From positions 1 through 54,327 of the forward strand of contig NZ_JAEEGB010000039.1 in assembly GCF_016316925.1 (NCBI RefSeq): 54,327 nucleotides of DNA, in the 5' to 3' direction. The position numbers were made by a program, and so were the translations under genes. This stretch comes from Clostridium aciditolerans. GTDB lineage: Bacteria > Bacillota > Clostridia > Clostridiales > Clostridiaceae. This document shows, piece after piece, positions 7,600 through 17,478 of the stretch. Each line of letters starts with the position of its first letter. Within the stretch, counting starts at the first letter, position 1. Under the pieces are notes generated by a model. The model ran no database searches. It saw nothing but the letters and a program-made list of their open reading frames with translations, and had not been told where the DNA came from.

Positions 7600-8928
7600 A
7601 TGAAAGATGTTCAGAAAATTTATAACAGTAAGGTAAAGAGTATAGCGGGAGCATTAAACTTGATTCAGTCTAAGGATGTGATATTTGTTGCTCAGGCGGG
7701 AGCGGAGCCTATGGCATTGCTAGATGAACTGCATACTATAAGCGCTAATGGTATAACTGGAGTTGAGCTCCAAAATTGCCTGCCAATGAAAAATTATGAG
7801 TTTATAAATAATCCTCAATATAAAGATAACATATTTGTTCATGGCTGGTATTTTACTAAAGCCTTAAGAGATGCTCAAAAAAGAGGGAATGCCACTTGTA
7901 CCCCACAACATGCTCATATAGCAGTATGGAAAAAATTATATGGAATACAAGGAAGGAGGAAAGTGCTATTTACAACATGTTCACCTATGGATAAACATGG
8001 ATACTTATCACTTTCCATAAGCAATATATATGAAAGAGAATTAATAGAAAATGGCGCAGTACTGATATGTGAGGTTAATCCAAATTATCCTAGAACCTTT
8101 GGAGATAATATTGTGCATATTAGTGAAGTAGAAGCACTTGTTGAAACAAACCGTCCTATTCCAGAGGTGCAGCTGGTACCTTACACAGATGTGGACAGAA
8201 AAATAGGAGAAAATATTGCAGAGCTTGTTGAAGATGGATCTACTATTCAGCTTGGAATAGGAAACATTCCAAATGCAGTAGCAGCAGAATTAAGAAGTAA
8301 AAAACATCTTGGAATTCACACAGAAATGTTTACGGAATCTATGGCAGGGCTTATAGAATGTGGGGCTGTAGATAATTCACAGAAAGGATTTTATAATGGT
8401 AGATCAGTATGCGCCTTTGCTTTTGGTAATAAAAAACTTTATGATTATTTAGATGACAATCCAACGGTTTTATTTAAATCAGGCTCCTGGGTTAACGATC
8501 CTTATATAATTGGAAAGAACAACAAATTTGTTTCTATAAATGCTACTTTAGAAGTTGACCTTACTGGGCAGTGCTGTTCAGAATCCATAGGAAACATACA
8601 ATATACAGGAACTGGAGGACAAGCTGACACTGTACTAGGATCACAGAGATCTAAAGGTGGGAAATCTGTTATAGCTATGCATTCAACTACTACAATAACC
8701 AATGCTGAAGGTAAAAAAGAAACAATTTCAAAGATAGTTCCTTTTTTAAAGCTTGGGTCAATTGTAAGCTTATCTAGAAATGATGTAGACTATGTTGTTA
8801 CAGAAAATGGAGTGGCATGGCTTAGAGGGCTATCTGTAAAGGATAGGGTAACTGCTTTAATTAATATTGCCCACCCAGATTTCAGAGATTGGCTAAGATT
8901 TGAAGCAAAAAAGAATATGATTTGGTAG
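7600..8928 (+). CDS. Acetyl-CoA hydrolase / 4-hydroxybutyrate CoA-transferase family protein
   Basis: 442 residues covering the N- and C-terminal acetyl-CoA hydrolase/transferase domains. The active-site glutamate expected to form the glutamyl-CoA thioester is Glu242 in HTEMFTES, and QLGIGNIPNAVAAEL just before it is the family's glycine loop. C-terminal GVAWLRGLSVKDRV is also typical. Members include Cat1, Cat2 and AbfT of clostridia, which move CoA between acetyl-CoA and short acids. Exact acid unknown. The gene sits between a hydrolase and a carrier in a sigma-54 unit, suggesting uptake and CoA activation of an organic acid. AGAGGAAGG precedes the ATG. Confidence 0.88.
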   Translation: MKDVQKIYNSKVKSIAGALNLIQSKDVIFVAQAGAEPMALLDELHTISANGITGVELQNCLPMKNYEFINNPQYKDNIFVHGWYFTKALRDAQKRGNATCTPQHAHIAVWKKLYGIQGRRKVLFTTCSPMDKHGYLSLSISNIYERELIENGAVLICEVNPNYPRTFGDNIVHISEVEALVETNRPIPEVQLVPYTDVDRKIGENIAELVEDGSTIQLGIGNIPNAVAAELRSKKHLGIHTEMFTESMAGLIECGAVDNSQKGFYNGRSVCAFAFGNKKLYDYLDDNPTVLFKSGSWVNDPYIIGKNNKFVSINATLEVDLTGQCCSESIGNIQYTGTGGQADTVLGSQRSKGGKSVIAMHSTTTITNAEGKKETISKIVPFLKLGSIVSLSRNDVDYVVTENGVAWLRGLSVKDRVTALINIAHPDFRDWLRFEAKKNMIW

Positions 8929-8959
8929 TACATTATTTAAAGGATTGGGGGATTTGATT

Positions 8960-10228
8960 ATGGATAAAAAATCAGGAATTTTCTATGGGTGGTGGATTGT
9001 CCTTGTAGCTTTCCTTTCTGTAGGAATCACTTACGGTACAAAGGGAGCTTTTGGAGTTATACAGCTATCTATGCTTAAGGATCTAGGATGGACAAGAGCG
9101 CAGGTTGCTGGTGCTTTATCAGCTAATATGTTTATATATGCTATTGTAGTTCCTTTTACTGGACGTATAATGGATAAAATAGGTGTAAAAGCTACACTAG
9201 CTTTTGGAGGCTTTCTAACAGGTACAGCATATTATCTTTTGACTGTAATAAAAACTCCATTTCAATTTTATTTATGCTATGGTGTTATTTTAGGAGTAGC
9301 TGGTACATGTATGGGCATGGTTCCAGGGCCAACTGCAGTAAGTCGCTGGTTTGTTAAAAAAAGAGGTCGTGCTCTTGCTATAGCATTAGCAGCATCTCCA
9401 CTAGGTAGTGCTTTGTTCACTGTTCTATCCAAAGATTGGCTTAATACAATTGGATGGAGAGGTACTTTTAGGATTATGGCCATTATGTCTTGGGTGCTTG
9501 TAATAATACCTGCATTGTTATTAATGAGAAATAAACCTGAAGATTTAGGGTTAACTCCTGATGGAGAAGTTATTGCAGAAGCTGCTGCAAATACAGCCTC
9601 AAAGCCTATAGATAATTATGAAGAAGAGTGGACTTTAGTAAAAGTCTTAAAATCACCAAAAGCTTGGGCGCTGTTTTTGGCATACTTTTTTATGGCAGGA
9701 AACGGATGGGCACAGGCTGTACACCAAGTTCCACATCTAGTTAATAACGGCATAAGTAAAGGCGATGCAACTAATGCACTGGCAGCTACTATGTTCTTAA
9801 ATGTTATATCTATGTTAGCATGGCCTGCAATTTCAGACTATATAGAACGTAAAAAAGCAATAATTATTGCTTTATCACTTCAAATTGTTGGTGGTTTTAT
9901 GCTAATAAATGCTACTTCTATGGGAATGACTTATGCTTTTGTTTTTGTAGCAGGGCTTTCATATACAGGATGTTATGGACTTTTTAGTGCTCTAGCCGCG
10001 GATTTATTTGGACGTAAAGGATTAGGAACAGTTAGCGGAGTTATGGCAACCTTTGGATCCCTTGGAGCAGCCGTTGCAATTTACCTTGGAGCATATATAT
10101 ACGATGTTACTAAGAGTTATAATATAATTTGGTACTCTGGTATAGCAGGGTTAATATTAGCAGTAATTTTTACAGTAATATTAGGACGTTTAATAGATGT
10201 TAAGAAAACTAATAATCTTTCTGTATAA
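8960..10228 (+). CDS. MFS transporter, oxalate/formate antiporter-like
   Basis: I start at ATG 8960, giving 422 residues. The in-frame TTG at 8945 overlaps the GGGGGA ribosome binding site and is unlikely. Twelve membrane segments are apparent. The N-terminal FYGWWIVLVAF and the GRIMDKIGVK loop after TM2 are characteristic of the OFA branch of the major facilitator superfamily, which carries monocarboxylates and dicarboxylates. It follows the CoA-transferase by about 30 nt and closes the operon before a terminator at 10244. I infer it imports the acid processed by the two preceding enzymes. Confidence 0.87.
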   Translation: MDKKSGIFYGWWIVLVAFLSVGITYGTKGAFGVIQLSMLKDLGWTRAQVAGALSANMFIYAIVVPFTGRIMDKIGVKATLAFGGFLTGTAYYLLTVIKTPFQFYLCYGVILGVAGTCMGMVPGPTAVSRWFVKKRGRALAIALAASPLGSALFTVLSKDWLNTIGWRGTFRIMAIMSWVLVIIPALLLMRNKPEDLGLTPDGEVIAEAAANTASKPIDNYEEEWTLVKVLKSPKAWALFLAYFFMAGNGWAQAVHQVPHLVNNGISKGDATNALAATMFLNVISMLAWPAISDYIERKKAIIIALSLQIVGGFMLINATSMGMTYAFVFVAGLSYTGCYGLFSALAADLFGRKGLGTVSGVMATFGSLGAAVAIYLGAYIYDVTKSYNIIWYSGIAGLILAVIFTVILGRLIDVKKTNNLSV

Positions 10229-10243
10229 ATTAGATTAGAATAT

Positions 10244-10293
10244 AAAATTTTCACATAATTAATAAGATTTATTGTTATGTGAAAATTTTTTTG
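10244..10293 (+). terminator. Terminator of the sigma-54 operon
   Basis: AAAATTTTCACATAA (10244-10258) pairs perfectly with TTATGTGAAAATTTT (10275-10289), followed by a T-run. It separates the carrier gene from the regulator gene. Confidence 0.8.
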
Positions 10294-10374
10294 CTATACT
10301 TAATGAAAAATTGTAGATAAAAGGCATGTCACCTAAAGATACATATAAATGATAGAATTTTAAGGGGGATATGA

Positions 10375-11757
10375 ATGTCAAATTTTATACATTCCAAAGA
10401 GTTTTTACATTTTTGCTATCAGGCCTTTGAAAACATACCAATTACGGTAGATTTTTTGGACAAGGATGGGAAAATGATTTATATAAACAAAGCTTTTGCT
10501 GATTTTCTAAAGATCCCTAGAGAAGAAATGATAGGAAAGTTGGTAACGGATATAAATCCAACTTCAAAATTCATGGATACTTTAAAAAATAAAAAAGCTG
10601 ATATTGCAATAAAGCACAAATTTCCTAATGGTAAAGATGCTATTGTTCATAGAATTCCAATCCTAGATGATGAAGGACAAGTAGTTGGAGGATTTGGTAT
10701 GGTTCTTTTTGAAGGCATAACTGAAATGAAGTCAATTATAGAAAAATGTGACGCGCTTGATAAAGAATTGAAACTGTATAAAAATCATATAGCAAAATTC
10801 AATACAGCAAAGTATACACTAGATGATATTATAGGAAAAAGTAGGGATATGATACAGTGTAAAAAGAAAGTTGAAAAATTTGCGAAAGTAGATTTAGATG
10901 TGCTAATCACAGGGGAAAGTGGTGTCGGTAAAGAACTTTTTGCTCATGCCTTGCATAATGAAAGTTTAAGAAAGAATAAACCCTTTATAAGCATAAATTG
11001 TTCTGCCATTCCAGGGAATCTTCTAGAATCTGAACTATTTGGATATGAAGAAGGAGCCTTTACTGGAGCTAAGAAAGGTGGAAGTATAGGTAAGTTTGAA
11101 GTTGCCAATGGAGGAACTATATTTTTAGACGAAATAGGGGATATGCCTTATTACATGCAGGTTAAAATTTTAAGAGTTCTCCAAGAAAAAGAGATAGTTA
11201 GGGTAGGAGGTAAAACTACCATTCCTATAGATGTAAGAGTGTGCTGTGCCACAAATAGAAATTTAGAGCAGTTAATTAAAGAAGAAAAATTCAGAGAAGA
11301 TTTATATTATAGGCTTAATGTATTGATTATAGAAATACCTCCCCTAAGAAAAAGAAAAGGCGATATTGAGGTGCTCATAGATAAATTTTTAAATTCCTTT
11401 TATAAGAACTCCGGAATGTTCAGAAAAATTTCTAAATCTGGTATTAACATACTAGTAAACTATGAATGGCCTGGAAACGTTAGGGAATTGAAGAACGTAA
11501 TTGATAGAATTTGTGTTAACGCTGAAGATACTAATATTGTAGAAGCAGATATTCCAGAATATATATTAAAAACTGCAGTTAAGAGTAAATATGATGTAAA
11601 TGAGTTAGGATTAGATGCATTTTTGATGCATATGGAGAAAGAAATGGTTTTAAATGCTCTGGCGGAGTGCAATAATAACAAAAGTAAAGCGGCTAAAAAA
11701 TTAAAAATACCTAGAATGTCTTTCTATAGGAAATTGGAGAAGTATGATATCAAGTGA
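10375..11757 (+). CDS. PAS-domain sigma-54-dependent transcriptional activator
   Basis: 460 residues. A PAS domain (about 15-125) is followed by a coiled linker, an AAA+ domain (about 150-385) and a Fis-type helix-turn-helix (about 415-458, with NNNKSKAAKKL). Walker A is GESGVGKE at 180-187, the sigma-54-contacting GAFTGA loop is intact at 227-232, and Walker B is GGTIFLDEIGD at 246-256. It therefore should hydrolyse ATP and remodel sigma-54 holoenzyme. There is no receiver domain, so the PAS domain probably senses a ligand directly. The adjacent operon has a perfect sigma-54 promoter, making it the obvious target. GGGGG precedes the ATG. The gene has no sigma-54 promoter of its own that I can see. 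Confidence 0.93.
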   Translation: MSNFIHSKEFLHFCYQAFENIPITVDFLDKDGKMIYINKAFADFLKIPREEMIGKLVTDINPTSKFMDTLKNKKADIAIKHKFPNGKDAIVHRIPILDDEGQVVGGFGMVLFEGITEMKSIIEKCDALDKELKLYKNHIAKFNTAKYTLDDIIGKSRDMIQCKKKVEKFAKVDLDVLITGESGVGKELFAHALHNESLRKNKPFISINCSAIPGNLLESELFGYEEGAFTGAKKGGSIGKFEVANGGTIFLDEIGDMPYYMQVKILRVLQEKEIVRVGGKTTIPIDVRVCCATNRNLEQLIKEEKFREDLYYRLNVLIIEIPPLRKRKGDIEVLIDKFLNSFYKNSGMFRKISKSGINILVNYEWPGNVRELKNVIDRICVNAEDTNIVEADIPEYILKTAVKSKYDVNELGLDAFLMHMEKEMVLNALAECNNNKSKAAKKLKIPRMSFYRKLEKYDIK

Positions 11758-11816
11758 TTCTTAGGTTCAGATGGAGTTTGCTTATAAGGATGACTTTCTC
11801 CATCTGAACCTTAGAA
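11758..11816 (+). terminator. Long hairpin after the sigma-54 activator gene
   Basis: A 19-nt arm at 11758-11776 pairs with 11798-11816 with one mismatch. It begins right at the stop codon of the activator gene. A strong T-run is missing, so it may be an mRNA-stabilising or factor-assisted terminator. Confidence 0.6.
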
Positions 11817-11900
11817 GAACTTATCCAGGCGCGTAGCAGTGCTTATCCCCCACTTTGATAGAAGATGGGGGTGTTAGCAATGGTAGCGATCGGATAAAAT
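11817..11900 (+). repeat. Dispersed palindromic repeat (TTATCC/GGATAA family)
   Basis: Outer arms CTTATCC (11820-11826) and GGATAA (11892-11897) enclose a strong CCCCCA/TGGGGG hairpin (11847-11852 and 11866-11871). Its right half, GATGGGGGTGTTAG followed by ATCGGATAAA, matches the minus strand of 54206-54245, so it is a repeat family rather than a local terminator. Confidence 0.65.
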
Positions 11901-11906
11901 AATGTT

Positions 11907-11938
11907 AAAAGCTCAGAATCTAATTTCTGAGCTTTTTT
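11907..11938 (-). terminator. Terminator of the repeat-protein gene
   Basis: AAAAGCTCAGAA (11907-11918) and TTCTGAGCTTTT (11925-11936) form a perfect 12-bp stem with a 6-nt loop; both strands end in a T-run. It directly follows the minus-strand gene ending at 11949 and closely resembles the hairpin at 1746-1775. Confidence 0.75.
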
Positions 11939-11948
11939 GAGCAAATTT

Positions 11949-12722
11949 CTAGTTAGTTTTTGTACTATGATCTTTTGTACTATGATCTTTTGGAGTAGGC
12001 ATAGTGGCCTTAATAGCGTCAGCTTTATCTTGTGATATAATTCCTGTCGTTACAAGTTCACTTAAGAAGTCAGTTTTCTCTGTGCTTTTTTTGCTTTCAA
12101 AATAAGATTTACGTTCAGTTTCAGTCATATTTTTAACCTTATCCATTTCAGCTTTTTTTTCAGTATACTTATCTGTTAAATATTTTAGAATATTATTTTC
12201 TTCAGTTTGTGTAATAGTTCCAGTTGTAACTAGCTTATCAAGCTGAGTTTTAAGTCTCTGTGGATTAGCTTCACCTTCTCTTCTACCAGGTCCTTGATGA
12301 ATTGCATTTCGTACAGCATTAGCTTGATCTTGAGTTAAAGTTCCAGCAGTTACAAGTTTACTTAAGAAATTAGTTTTTTCTGCAGTTTTTTGGTTTTCAA
12401 AATAAGATTTACGTTCAGCTTCGGTCATGTTTTTAATTTTATCCATTTCAGTCTTCCTGTCAGCTTGTTCTTGTTTCATGGCATTTATTATGTTAGTTTC
12501 TTGCTTCTGTGTAATAGTTCCAGCGGTAACTAGCTTATCAAGTTCTGACTTCATATTATCTGTTGGATTTTTCTTATTCATTCTAGTTTCTTGAGCCTTT
12601 TTATGTGCTCCAGTTGTTCCACTTACATTGCTTTTAGCAAAAACATAACCTCCTGTCGATAGAAGTACACCTCCAGCTATTACTGCAGTCATTATTTTAC
12701 TTACTAATTTTTTTCTGTTCAT
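11949..12722 (-). CDS. Secreted repeat protein, DUF2680-like
   Basis: 257 residues. The N-terminal MNRKKLVSKIMTAVIAGGV segment followed by an A-rich stretch is a Sec signal peptide (about 1-29). The mature part has two long repeats (about 55-140 and 155-245). Each contains two copies of a short motif of the form LVTAGTITQ, plus a charged helix with KNMTEAERKSYFE. The motif resembles the small DUF2680 domain of clostridial cell-surface proteins. The C-terminus ends in a tandem KDHSTKDHST. Function is unknown. The gene is alone, transcribed divergently from clpB, with AAAGGAG before the ATG. No sortase motif or membrane tail is present, so it is probably released or loosely wall-bound. Confidence 0.75.
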   Translation of the reverse strand: MNRKKLVSKIMTAVIAGGVLLSTGGYVFAKSNVSGTTGAHKKAQETRMNKKNPTDNMKSELDKLVTAGTITQKQETNIINAMKQEQADRKTEMDKIKNMTEAERKSYFENQKTAEKTNFLSKLVTAGTLTQDQANAVRNAIHQGPGRREGEANPQRLKTQLDKLVTTGTITQTEENNILKYLTDKYTEKKAEMDKVKNMTETERKSYFESKKSTEKTDFLSELVTTGIISQDKADAIKATMPTPKDHSTKDHSTKTN

Positions 12723-12855
12723 TTTTATACTCTCCTTTTATATAATTTTATTTTACATTCATTCCTTTATTACTTGGTATAAATATATCATATAACTCTT
12801 TTGTTACAATTTAGTTACAGTTTGCTAAATATTTCATAGATAATTTAAAATATAC

Positions 12856-12894
12856 TTTGACTTTCTTTGACTTTTGTATTATTCTTTTATTAAA
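12856..12894 (+). promoter_or_regulatory. clpB promoter with CtsR operator
   Basis: TTTGACT-TTC-TTTGACT (12856-12872) is the exact complement of the CtsR heptad repeat RGTCAAANANRGTCAAA. The second heptad contains a TTGACT -35, and TATTAA at 12889-12894 lies 16 nt downstream as a -10. CtsR bound here would block RNA polymerase until heat or protein stress. Confidence 0.85.
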
Positions 12895-12930
12895 GAGCAA
12901 TATAATAACAGGTCGAGGTGAAAATTAATC

Positions 12931-15537
12931 ATGAATATAGAAAAAATGACTATAAGAGTACAACAAAGCTTAAATGAGGCTCAGCTAATGGCGGTTAAGT
13001 ATAATCATCAACAAGTGGATGCAATTCATCTATTTTCAGCTTTGCTAAATCAAGAGGACGGATTAGTACCTAATATATTTGAAAAAATGGGTATAAATTT
13101 AAAAGAGCTAAAGAAAGATACACATCTTCAATTAGATAAAATGCCTAAGGTTTTAGGAGAGGGTGCACAAAGCTCAGGAGTTTATGCAACTAGAAGAATA
13201 GAAGAAGTCTTAGTTAAAGCAGGCTCTATAGCTGAAAAGTTTAAAGACTCTTATATAAGCGTAGAACATGTTATGATAGCTATTATGGATATAGACAATA
13301 AAGGTGTGGTTGGAAACATACTGAATAAATTCAATATACAAAAATCAGATTTTATGAAGGTATTATCACAAGTTAGAGGAAGTCAAAGAGTTGATACGCA
13401 AGATCCTGAGGGAACTTATGATGCACTAGCTAAGTATGGAACAAATTTAGTGGAATTAGCTAAAAAGCATAAGTTAGATCCTGTTATAGGGAGAGATGAA
13501 GAAATAAGAAGAACTGTTAGAATTCTTTCAAGAAGAACTAAAAACAACCCAGTACTAATTGGAGAGCCTGGTGTAGGTAAAACTGCCATAGTAGAGGGAT
13601 TAGCTGAAAGAATTATAAGAGGTGATGTACCAGAAGGGTTAAAGGATAAGATAATATTCTCTTTAGATATGGGAGCTTTAATTGCTGGTGCTAAATACAG
13701 GGGAGAGTTTGAAGAGAGATTAAAAGCTGTACTTAAGGAAGTACAAGGCTCAAACGGAAGAATAATATTATTTATAGATGAAATTCATACTATAGTGGGA
13801 GCTGGAAAAACTGATGGAGCCATGGATGCAGGTAACCTTATTAAGCCTTTACTTGCAAGAGGAGAACTTCATTGTATAGGTGCAACCACCTTTGATGAAT
13901 ATAGACAATATATTGAAAAGGATAAGGCCCTGGAGAGAAGGTTCCAGAAGGTTTCTGTTGATGAGCCTACTGTAGAAGACACCATTTCTATACTTAGAGG
14001 TTTAAAGGAAAGATTTGAAATACATCATGGTATTAGAATTCATGATTCTGCTATTGTAGCGGCAGCAAAACTTTCAGATAGATATATTCAAGGAAGATTT
14101 TTACCAGATAAGGCAATTGATTTAATAGATGAAGCTGGCGCTATGATAAGAAGCGAAATAGATTCTCTTCCAACGGAACTAGATATGGTTAGAAGAAAGC
14201 TATTCCAATTAGAAACTGAAAGAGAGGCTCTATCAAAAGAAAATGATAAGGCATCAAAAGCACGACTTCAAATATTAAGTAAAGAACTTGCAGAGCTTAA
14301 GGGAAAAAATGATGAAATGACTGCTAAGTACGAAAAGGAAAAAGGTCATATCCTAGAAATAAGAAATTTAAAAGCTCAATTAGATGAAGCAAGAGGAAAT
14401 ATTGAAAAATACGAAAGAGAATATGACTTAAATAAGGTGGCAGAATTAAGATATGGACTTATTCCAAATCTTGAAGCAGAAATAAAGGAAAAAGAAGAGT
14501 CTATGAAGGAAAATTATGAAGGAGCGCTGCTAAAAGAAGAGGTAACGGATAATGAAATATCCGATGTAGTAGCTAAATGGACTGGAATTCCTGTGTCTAA
14601 ATTAGTAGAGGGAGAACGTGAAAAACTATTAAAATTAGAAGAGGATTTACAAAAGAGAGTTATAGGTCAAGAAGAGGCAGTTAGAAGTGTATCAAATGCA
14701 GTTATTAGAGCAAGAGCGGGGATGAAGGATGAAAAAAGACCAATTGGTTCCTTTATATTCCTAGGACCAACTGGAGTAGGTAAAACAGAGCTTGCAAAGA
14801 CTTTAGCTAGAAATTTATTTGACAGTGAAGAAAACATCATAAGAATAGACATGTCCGAGTATATGGAAAAGTATTCAGTATCAAGACTTATAGGAGCTCC
14901 TCCAGGATACGTAGGCTATGAAGAAGGTGGTCAGCTAACAGAAGCGGTTAGAAGAAGGCCTTATTCAGTAATTTTATTTGATGAAATTGAGAAGGCTCAT
15001 GAAGATGTGTTTAATGTATTCCTTCAAATTTTAGATGATGGAAGACTTACAGATAACAAAGGAAAAACTATAGACTTTAAGAATACTATAATAATAATGA
15101 CCTCTAATATAGGAAGTAGCTATCTTTTAGAAAACAAGGGTGAAAACTCTATAGATGAGAATATTAGAGCTGCTGTAATGAATGAGATGAAGGGAAGATT
15201 CAAGCCTGAATTCCTAAATAGATTAGATGACATAATATTATTCAAACCGTTAAGTAATGAAGGAATTAAGAAGATAATAGATATATTCCTGCAAGATGTG
15301 AGAAAGAGACTTCAGAATAGAAATATTACTATGAAAATTACAGAAGCCGCTAAGGAACTTTTAGCTAAGGAAGGCTACGATCCTGTTTATGGAGCTAGAC
15401 CGCTAAAAAGATACATTGAAAATACATTAGAAACAAGCATAGCTAGAAAGATAATAGCTGGTGAAATCTATGATGGATGTATTATAAACATTGATACTGA
15501 TGGTGACAATATTGTAATTAAAAATGAATTGAATTGA
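12931..15537 (+). CDS. clpB: ATP-dependent chaperone ClpB (disaggregase)
   Basis: 868 residues, full length. An N-terminal Clp repeat domain (about 1-145) is followed by NBD1 with Walker A GEPGVGKT. A long coiled-coil middle domain lies at about 410-530 and NBD2 has Walker A GPTGVGKT. The middle domain distinguishes ClpB from ClpC and ClpA, and the lack of a ClpP-docking loop fits disaggregation together with DnaK. It rescues aggregated proteins in the cytoplasm. Expression is probably heat-inducible through the CtsR operator at 12856-12872. GAGGTG precedes the ATG. It is monocistronic with a terminator immediately after the stop. Confidence 0.97.
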   Translation: MNIEKMTIRVQQSLNEAQLMAVKYNHQQVDAIHLFSALLNQEDGLVPNIFEKMGINLKELKKDTHLQLDKMPKVLGEGAQSSGVYATRRIEEVLVKAGSIAEKFKDSYISVEHVMIAIMDIDNKGVVGNILNKFNIQKSDFMKVLSQVRGSQRVDTQDPEGTYDALAKYGTNLVELAKKHKLDPVIGRDEEIRRTVRILSRRTKNNPVLIGEPGVGKTAIVEGLAERIIRGDVPEGLKDKIIFSLDMGALIAGAKYRGEFEERLKAVLKEVQGSNGRIILFIDEIHTIVGAGKTDGAMDAGNLIKPLLARGELHCIGATTFDEYRQYIEKDKALERRFQKVSVDEPTVEDTISILRGLKERFEIHHGIRIHDSAIVAAAKLSDRYIQGRFLPDKAIDLIDEAGAMIRSEIDSLPTELDMVRRKLFQLETEREALSKENDKASKARLQILSKELAELKGKNDEMTAKYEKEKGHILEIRNLKAQLDEARGNIEKYEREYDLNKVAELRYGLIPNLEAEIKEKEESMKENYEGALLKEEVTDNEISDVVAKWTGIPVSKLVEGEREKLLKLEEDLQKRVIGQEEAVRSVSNAVIRARAGMKDEKRPIGSFIFLGPTGVGKTELAKTLARNLFDSEENIIRIDMSEYMEKYSVSRLIGAPPGYVGYEEGGQLTEAVRRRPYSVILFDEIEKAHEDVFNVFLQILDDGRLTDNKGKTIDFKNTIIIMTSNIGSSYLLENKGENSIDENIRAAVMNEMKGRFKPEFLNRLDDIILFKPLSNEGIKKIIDIFLQDVRKRLQNRNITMKITEAAKELLAKEGYDPVYGARPLKRYIENTLETSIARKIIAGEIYDGCIINIDTDGDNIVIKNELN

Positions 15538-15540
15538 TGA

Positions 15541-15587
15541 AAAAATAAGATGGCAAGAGTATTTTTCTCTTGTCATCTTATTTTTTC
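15541..15587 (+). terminator. clpB terminator
   Basis: AATAAGATGGCAAGAG (15544-15559) pairs with CTCTTGTCATCTTATT (15567-15582), followed by TTTT, directly after the clpB stop. Confidence 0.88.
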
Positions 15588-15693
15588 GGCAGTTTGTTAT
15601 TAATTAATAAATAAAACTTTATAAAGACAATTATTTAATATTTTTAGTAATTAGCGTATAATAAGAGTAATTTCATACTAAGGAGGAATATTG

Positions 15694-17382
15694 ATGAATC
15701 TTAAGATAGGACATAAATTAGCAATTGTATTTAGTATCATTTTAATAACCTTTTTTATAAATATTATAATAAGTATAAATATAATTCAAAAAAATAAGGA
15801 TGGCATTACAAACGTTAGAGAACTCACTTATAAACAGGTAGAGTATTCAACTCATATTAATGAATCCATTATTCAAGTGCAGCAGTTTCTCTCTGATGCA
15901 TCGGCGACAAAAAATACAGATGGCTTTAATGAAGCTGATAAATACAAAAAAGAATTTAAAGATTCAATAAAGAAATTAGAAGAAGTTAATCCAAAAATGA
16001 AAGATAGAATTGAAAATATAAACAGTGATTTTGATAAGTTTTATGAGCTTGGAGTTAATATGAGTCATACGTATATAGATAAAGGCTATGAACAAGGAAA
16101 TATATTGATGGAACAGTTTGATCCAATGGCCATAAAATTATCAAATGAAACTAAGCAATTAAGTGAAGATAGTAAAAATTCTATGGATATAGAGCTTGAG
16201 AATATTACCAATAGAATGAATAATAGTTTAATAATATCTTTAGCATTAGGTACTGTTTCATTAGTAGTATCTATCTTCATAATTTTAAGGCTTACTAAAG
16301 GCATAACAAAACCAATTAATAGTATGCTAGTAATTCTTAAAGATCTAGAAATGGGAGAAGGGGATTTAAGAGAAAGAATAAGCATAAAATCGAGAGATGA
16401 AATAGGTATTATGGCACATTCTTTTAATAATTTTATGGACAAACTATCTCAAATGATAGGAAATATTAAAAATAATTCAGTTACCGTTGCTAATAGTTCT
16501 AAAACTTTGAATAAAAGTAGCATTAAGATAGAAGATAGAGCAATGGAAATAAATAATAGTGTTACAAATGTGAAAAATGATATTGAAAGTATAGCTAGTT
16601 CTGTAGAAGAGGTCACAGCAACTGTAGATAATATAGCACAGGCATCATATAATACAGCTGAAGGCACACAGGAGATATCTAGTATGTCGGAACAAATAAA
16701 TGATATTGCATTTCAAAGTGGTAAAGTTGCATTAGAAGCTAAAATGGAAATGGACAAAATAAAAAAAATATCATCTAATACTGTAGAATTAAACAAAAAT
16801 TTAGGAATCAAGGCTAAAGAAATAGAAAGAATAGTTGATACCATTAAGCAGATTACGGATCAGACAAATTTATTAGCTTTAAATGCTTCTATAGAAGCTG
16901 CTAGAGCTGGAGAAAATGGTAAAGGCTTTAGCGTGGTTGCAGAAGAAATTAGAAAGTTAGCTGATAACAACATTAATTCTACAAGAGTGATTTCAGAGAT
17001 TGTAAGTAGTATTCAAGAAATAATTAATGACACTATTAGTTCTACTATGGATGTAGTAGAAAATATTAAGCAGGGAGATATTATGGTAGGGGATGTATAT
17101 AATCAACTCCAAGATATAATAAATGGAATTCAGAATATAAATAGTAGAATTGAAAATATAGCATCTGGTTCTCAAGAACAAAGTGCTTCTATTGAAGAAC
17201 TTTCAACAAATATGGAATCGATAAATAATAGTAATTCTCAGATATCTTTAGTCATAGATAAAATAGCAAATAGCATAGATATTCAAACAGAAAATATTTC
17301 AGAGTCTAGTGAAATGTCTTCAAAATTAAACAATTTAGCTGAAGAGTTGAACAATTTGGTTAATAAATTCAAAACTGTTTGA
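15694..17382 (+). CDS. Methyl-accepting chemotaxis protein
   Basis: Start at ATG 15694 (562 residues); the TTG just before it lies closer to the AGGAGG site. A first membrane helix lies at about 10-30. An extracytoplasmic four-helix-bundle sensor (about 35-175) and a second membrane helix (about 178-198) follow. A HAMP domain (about 200-255) and the cytoplasmic signalling domain complete it. The CheA/CheW-contacting tip reads [20 protein letters not shown], fully conserved. No chemotaxis gene is adjacent, so it is an orphan receptor feeding a pathway encoded elsewhere. The ligand is unknown; 4HB-type domains often bind small acids or amino acids. No C-terminal CheR-binding pentapeptide is apparent. 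Confidence 0.93.
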   Translation: MNLKIGHKLAIVFSIILITFFINIIISINIIQKNKDGITNVRELTYKQVEYSTHINESIIQVQQFLSDASATKNTDGFNEADKYKKEFKDSIKKLEEVNPKMKDRIENINSDFDKFYELGVNMSHTYIDKGYEQGNILMEQFDPMAIKLSNETKQLSEDSKNSMDIELENITNRMNNSLIISLALGTVSLVVSIFIILRLTKGITKPINSMLVILKDLEMGEGDLRERISIKSRDEIGIMAHSFNNFMDKLSQMIGNIKNNSVTVANSSKTLNKSSIKIEDRAMEINNSVTNVKNDIESIASSVEEVTATVDNIAQASYNTAEGTQEISSMSEQINDIAFQSGKVALEAKMEMDKIKKISSNTVELNKNLGIKAKEIERIVDTIKQITDQTNLLALNASIEAARAGENGKGFSVVAEEIRKLADNNINSTRVISEIVSSIQEIINDTISSTMDVVENIKQGDIMVGDVYNQLQDIINGIQNINSRIENIASGSQEQSASIEELSTNMESINNSNSQISLVIDKIANSIDIQTENISESSEMSSKLNNLAEELNNLVNKFKTV

Positions 17383-17419
17383 TTATCAGGTGGTGTTAAA
17401 AAATTATTCTAACTTGAAG

Positions 17420-17471
17420 CAAATTCACTGAACACATTATATCTTTTGGTAAAATGTGTTCAGTGAATTTG
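17420..17471. terminator. Bidirectional terminator between convergent genes
   Basis: A perfect inverted repeat of about 19 bp: 17420-17438 with 17453-17471. It lies between the chemoreceptor (+) and the dioxygenase (-). Confidence 0.8.
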
Positions 17472-17478
17472 TATCCTC

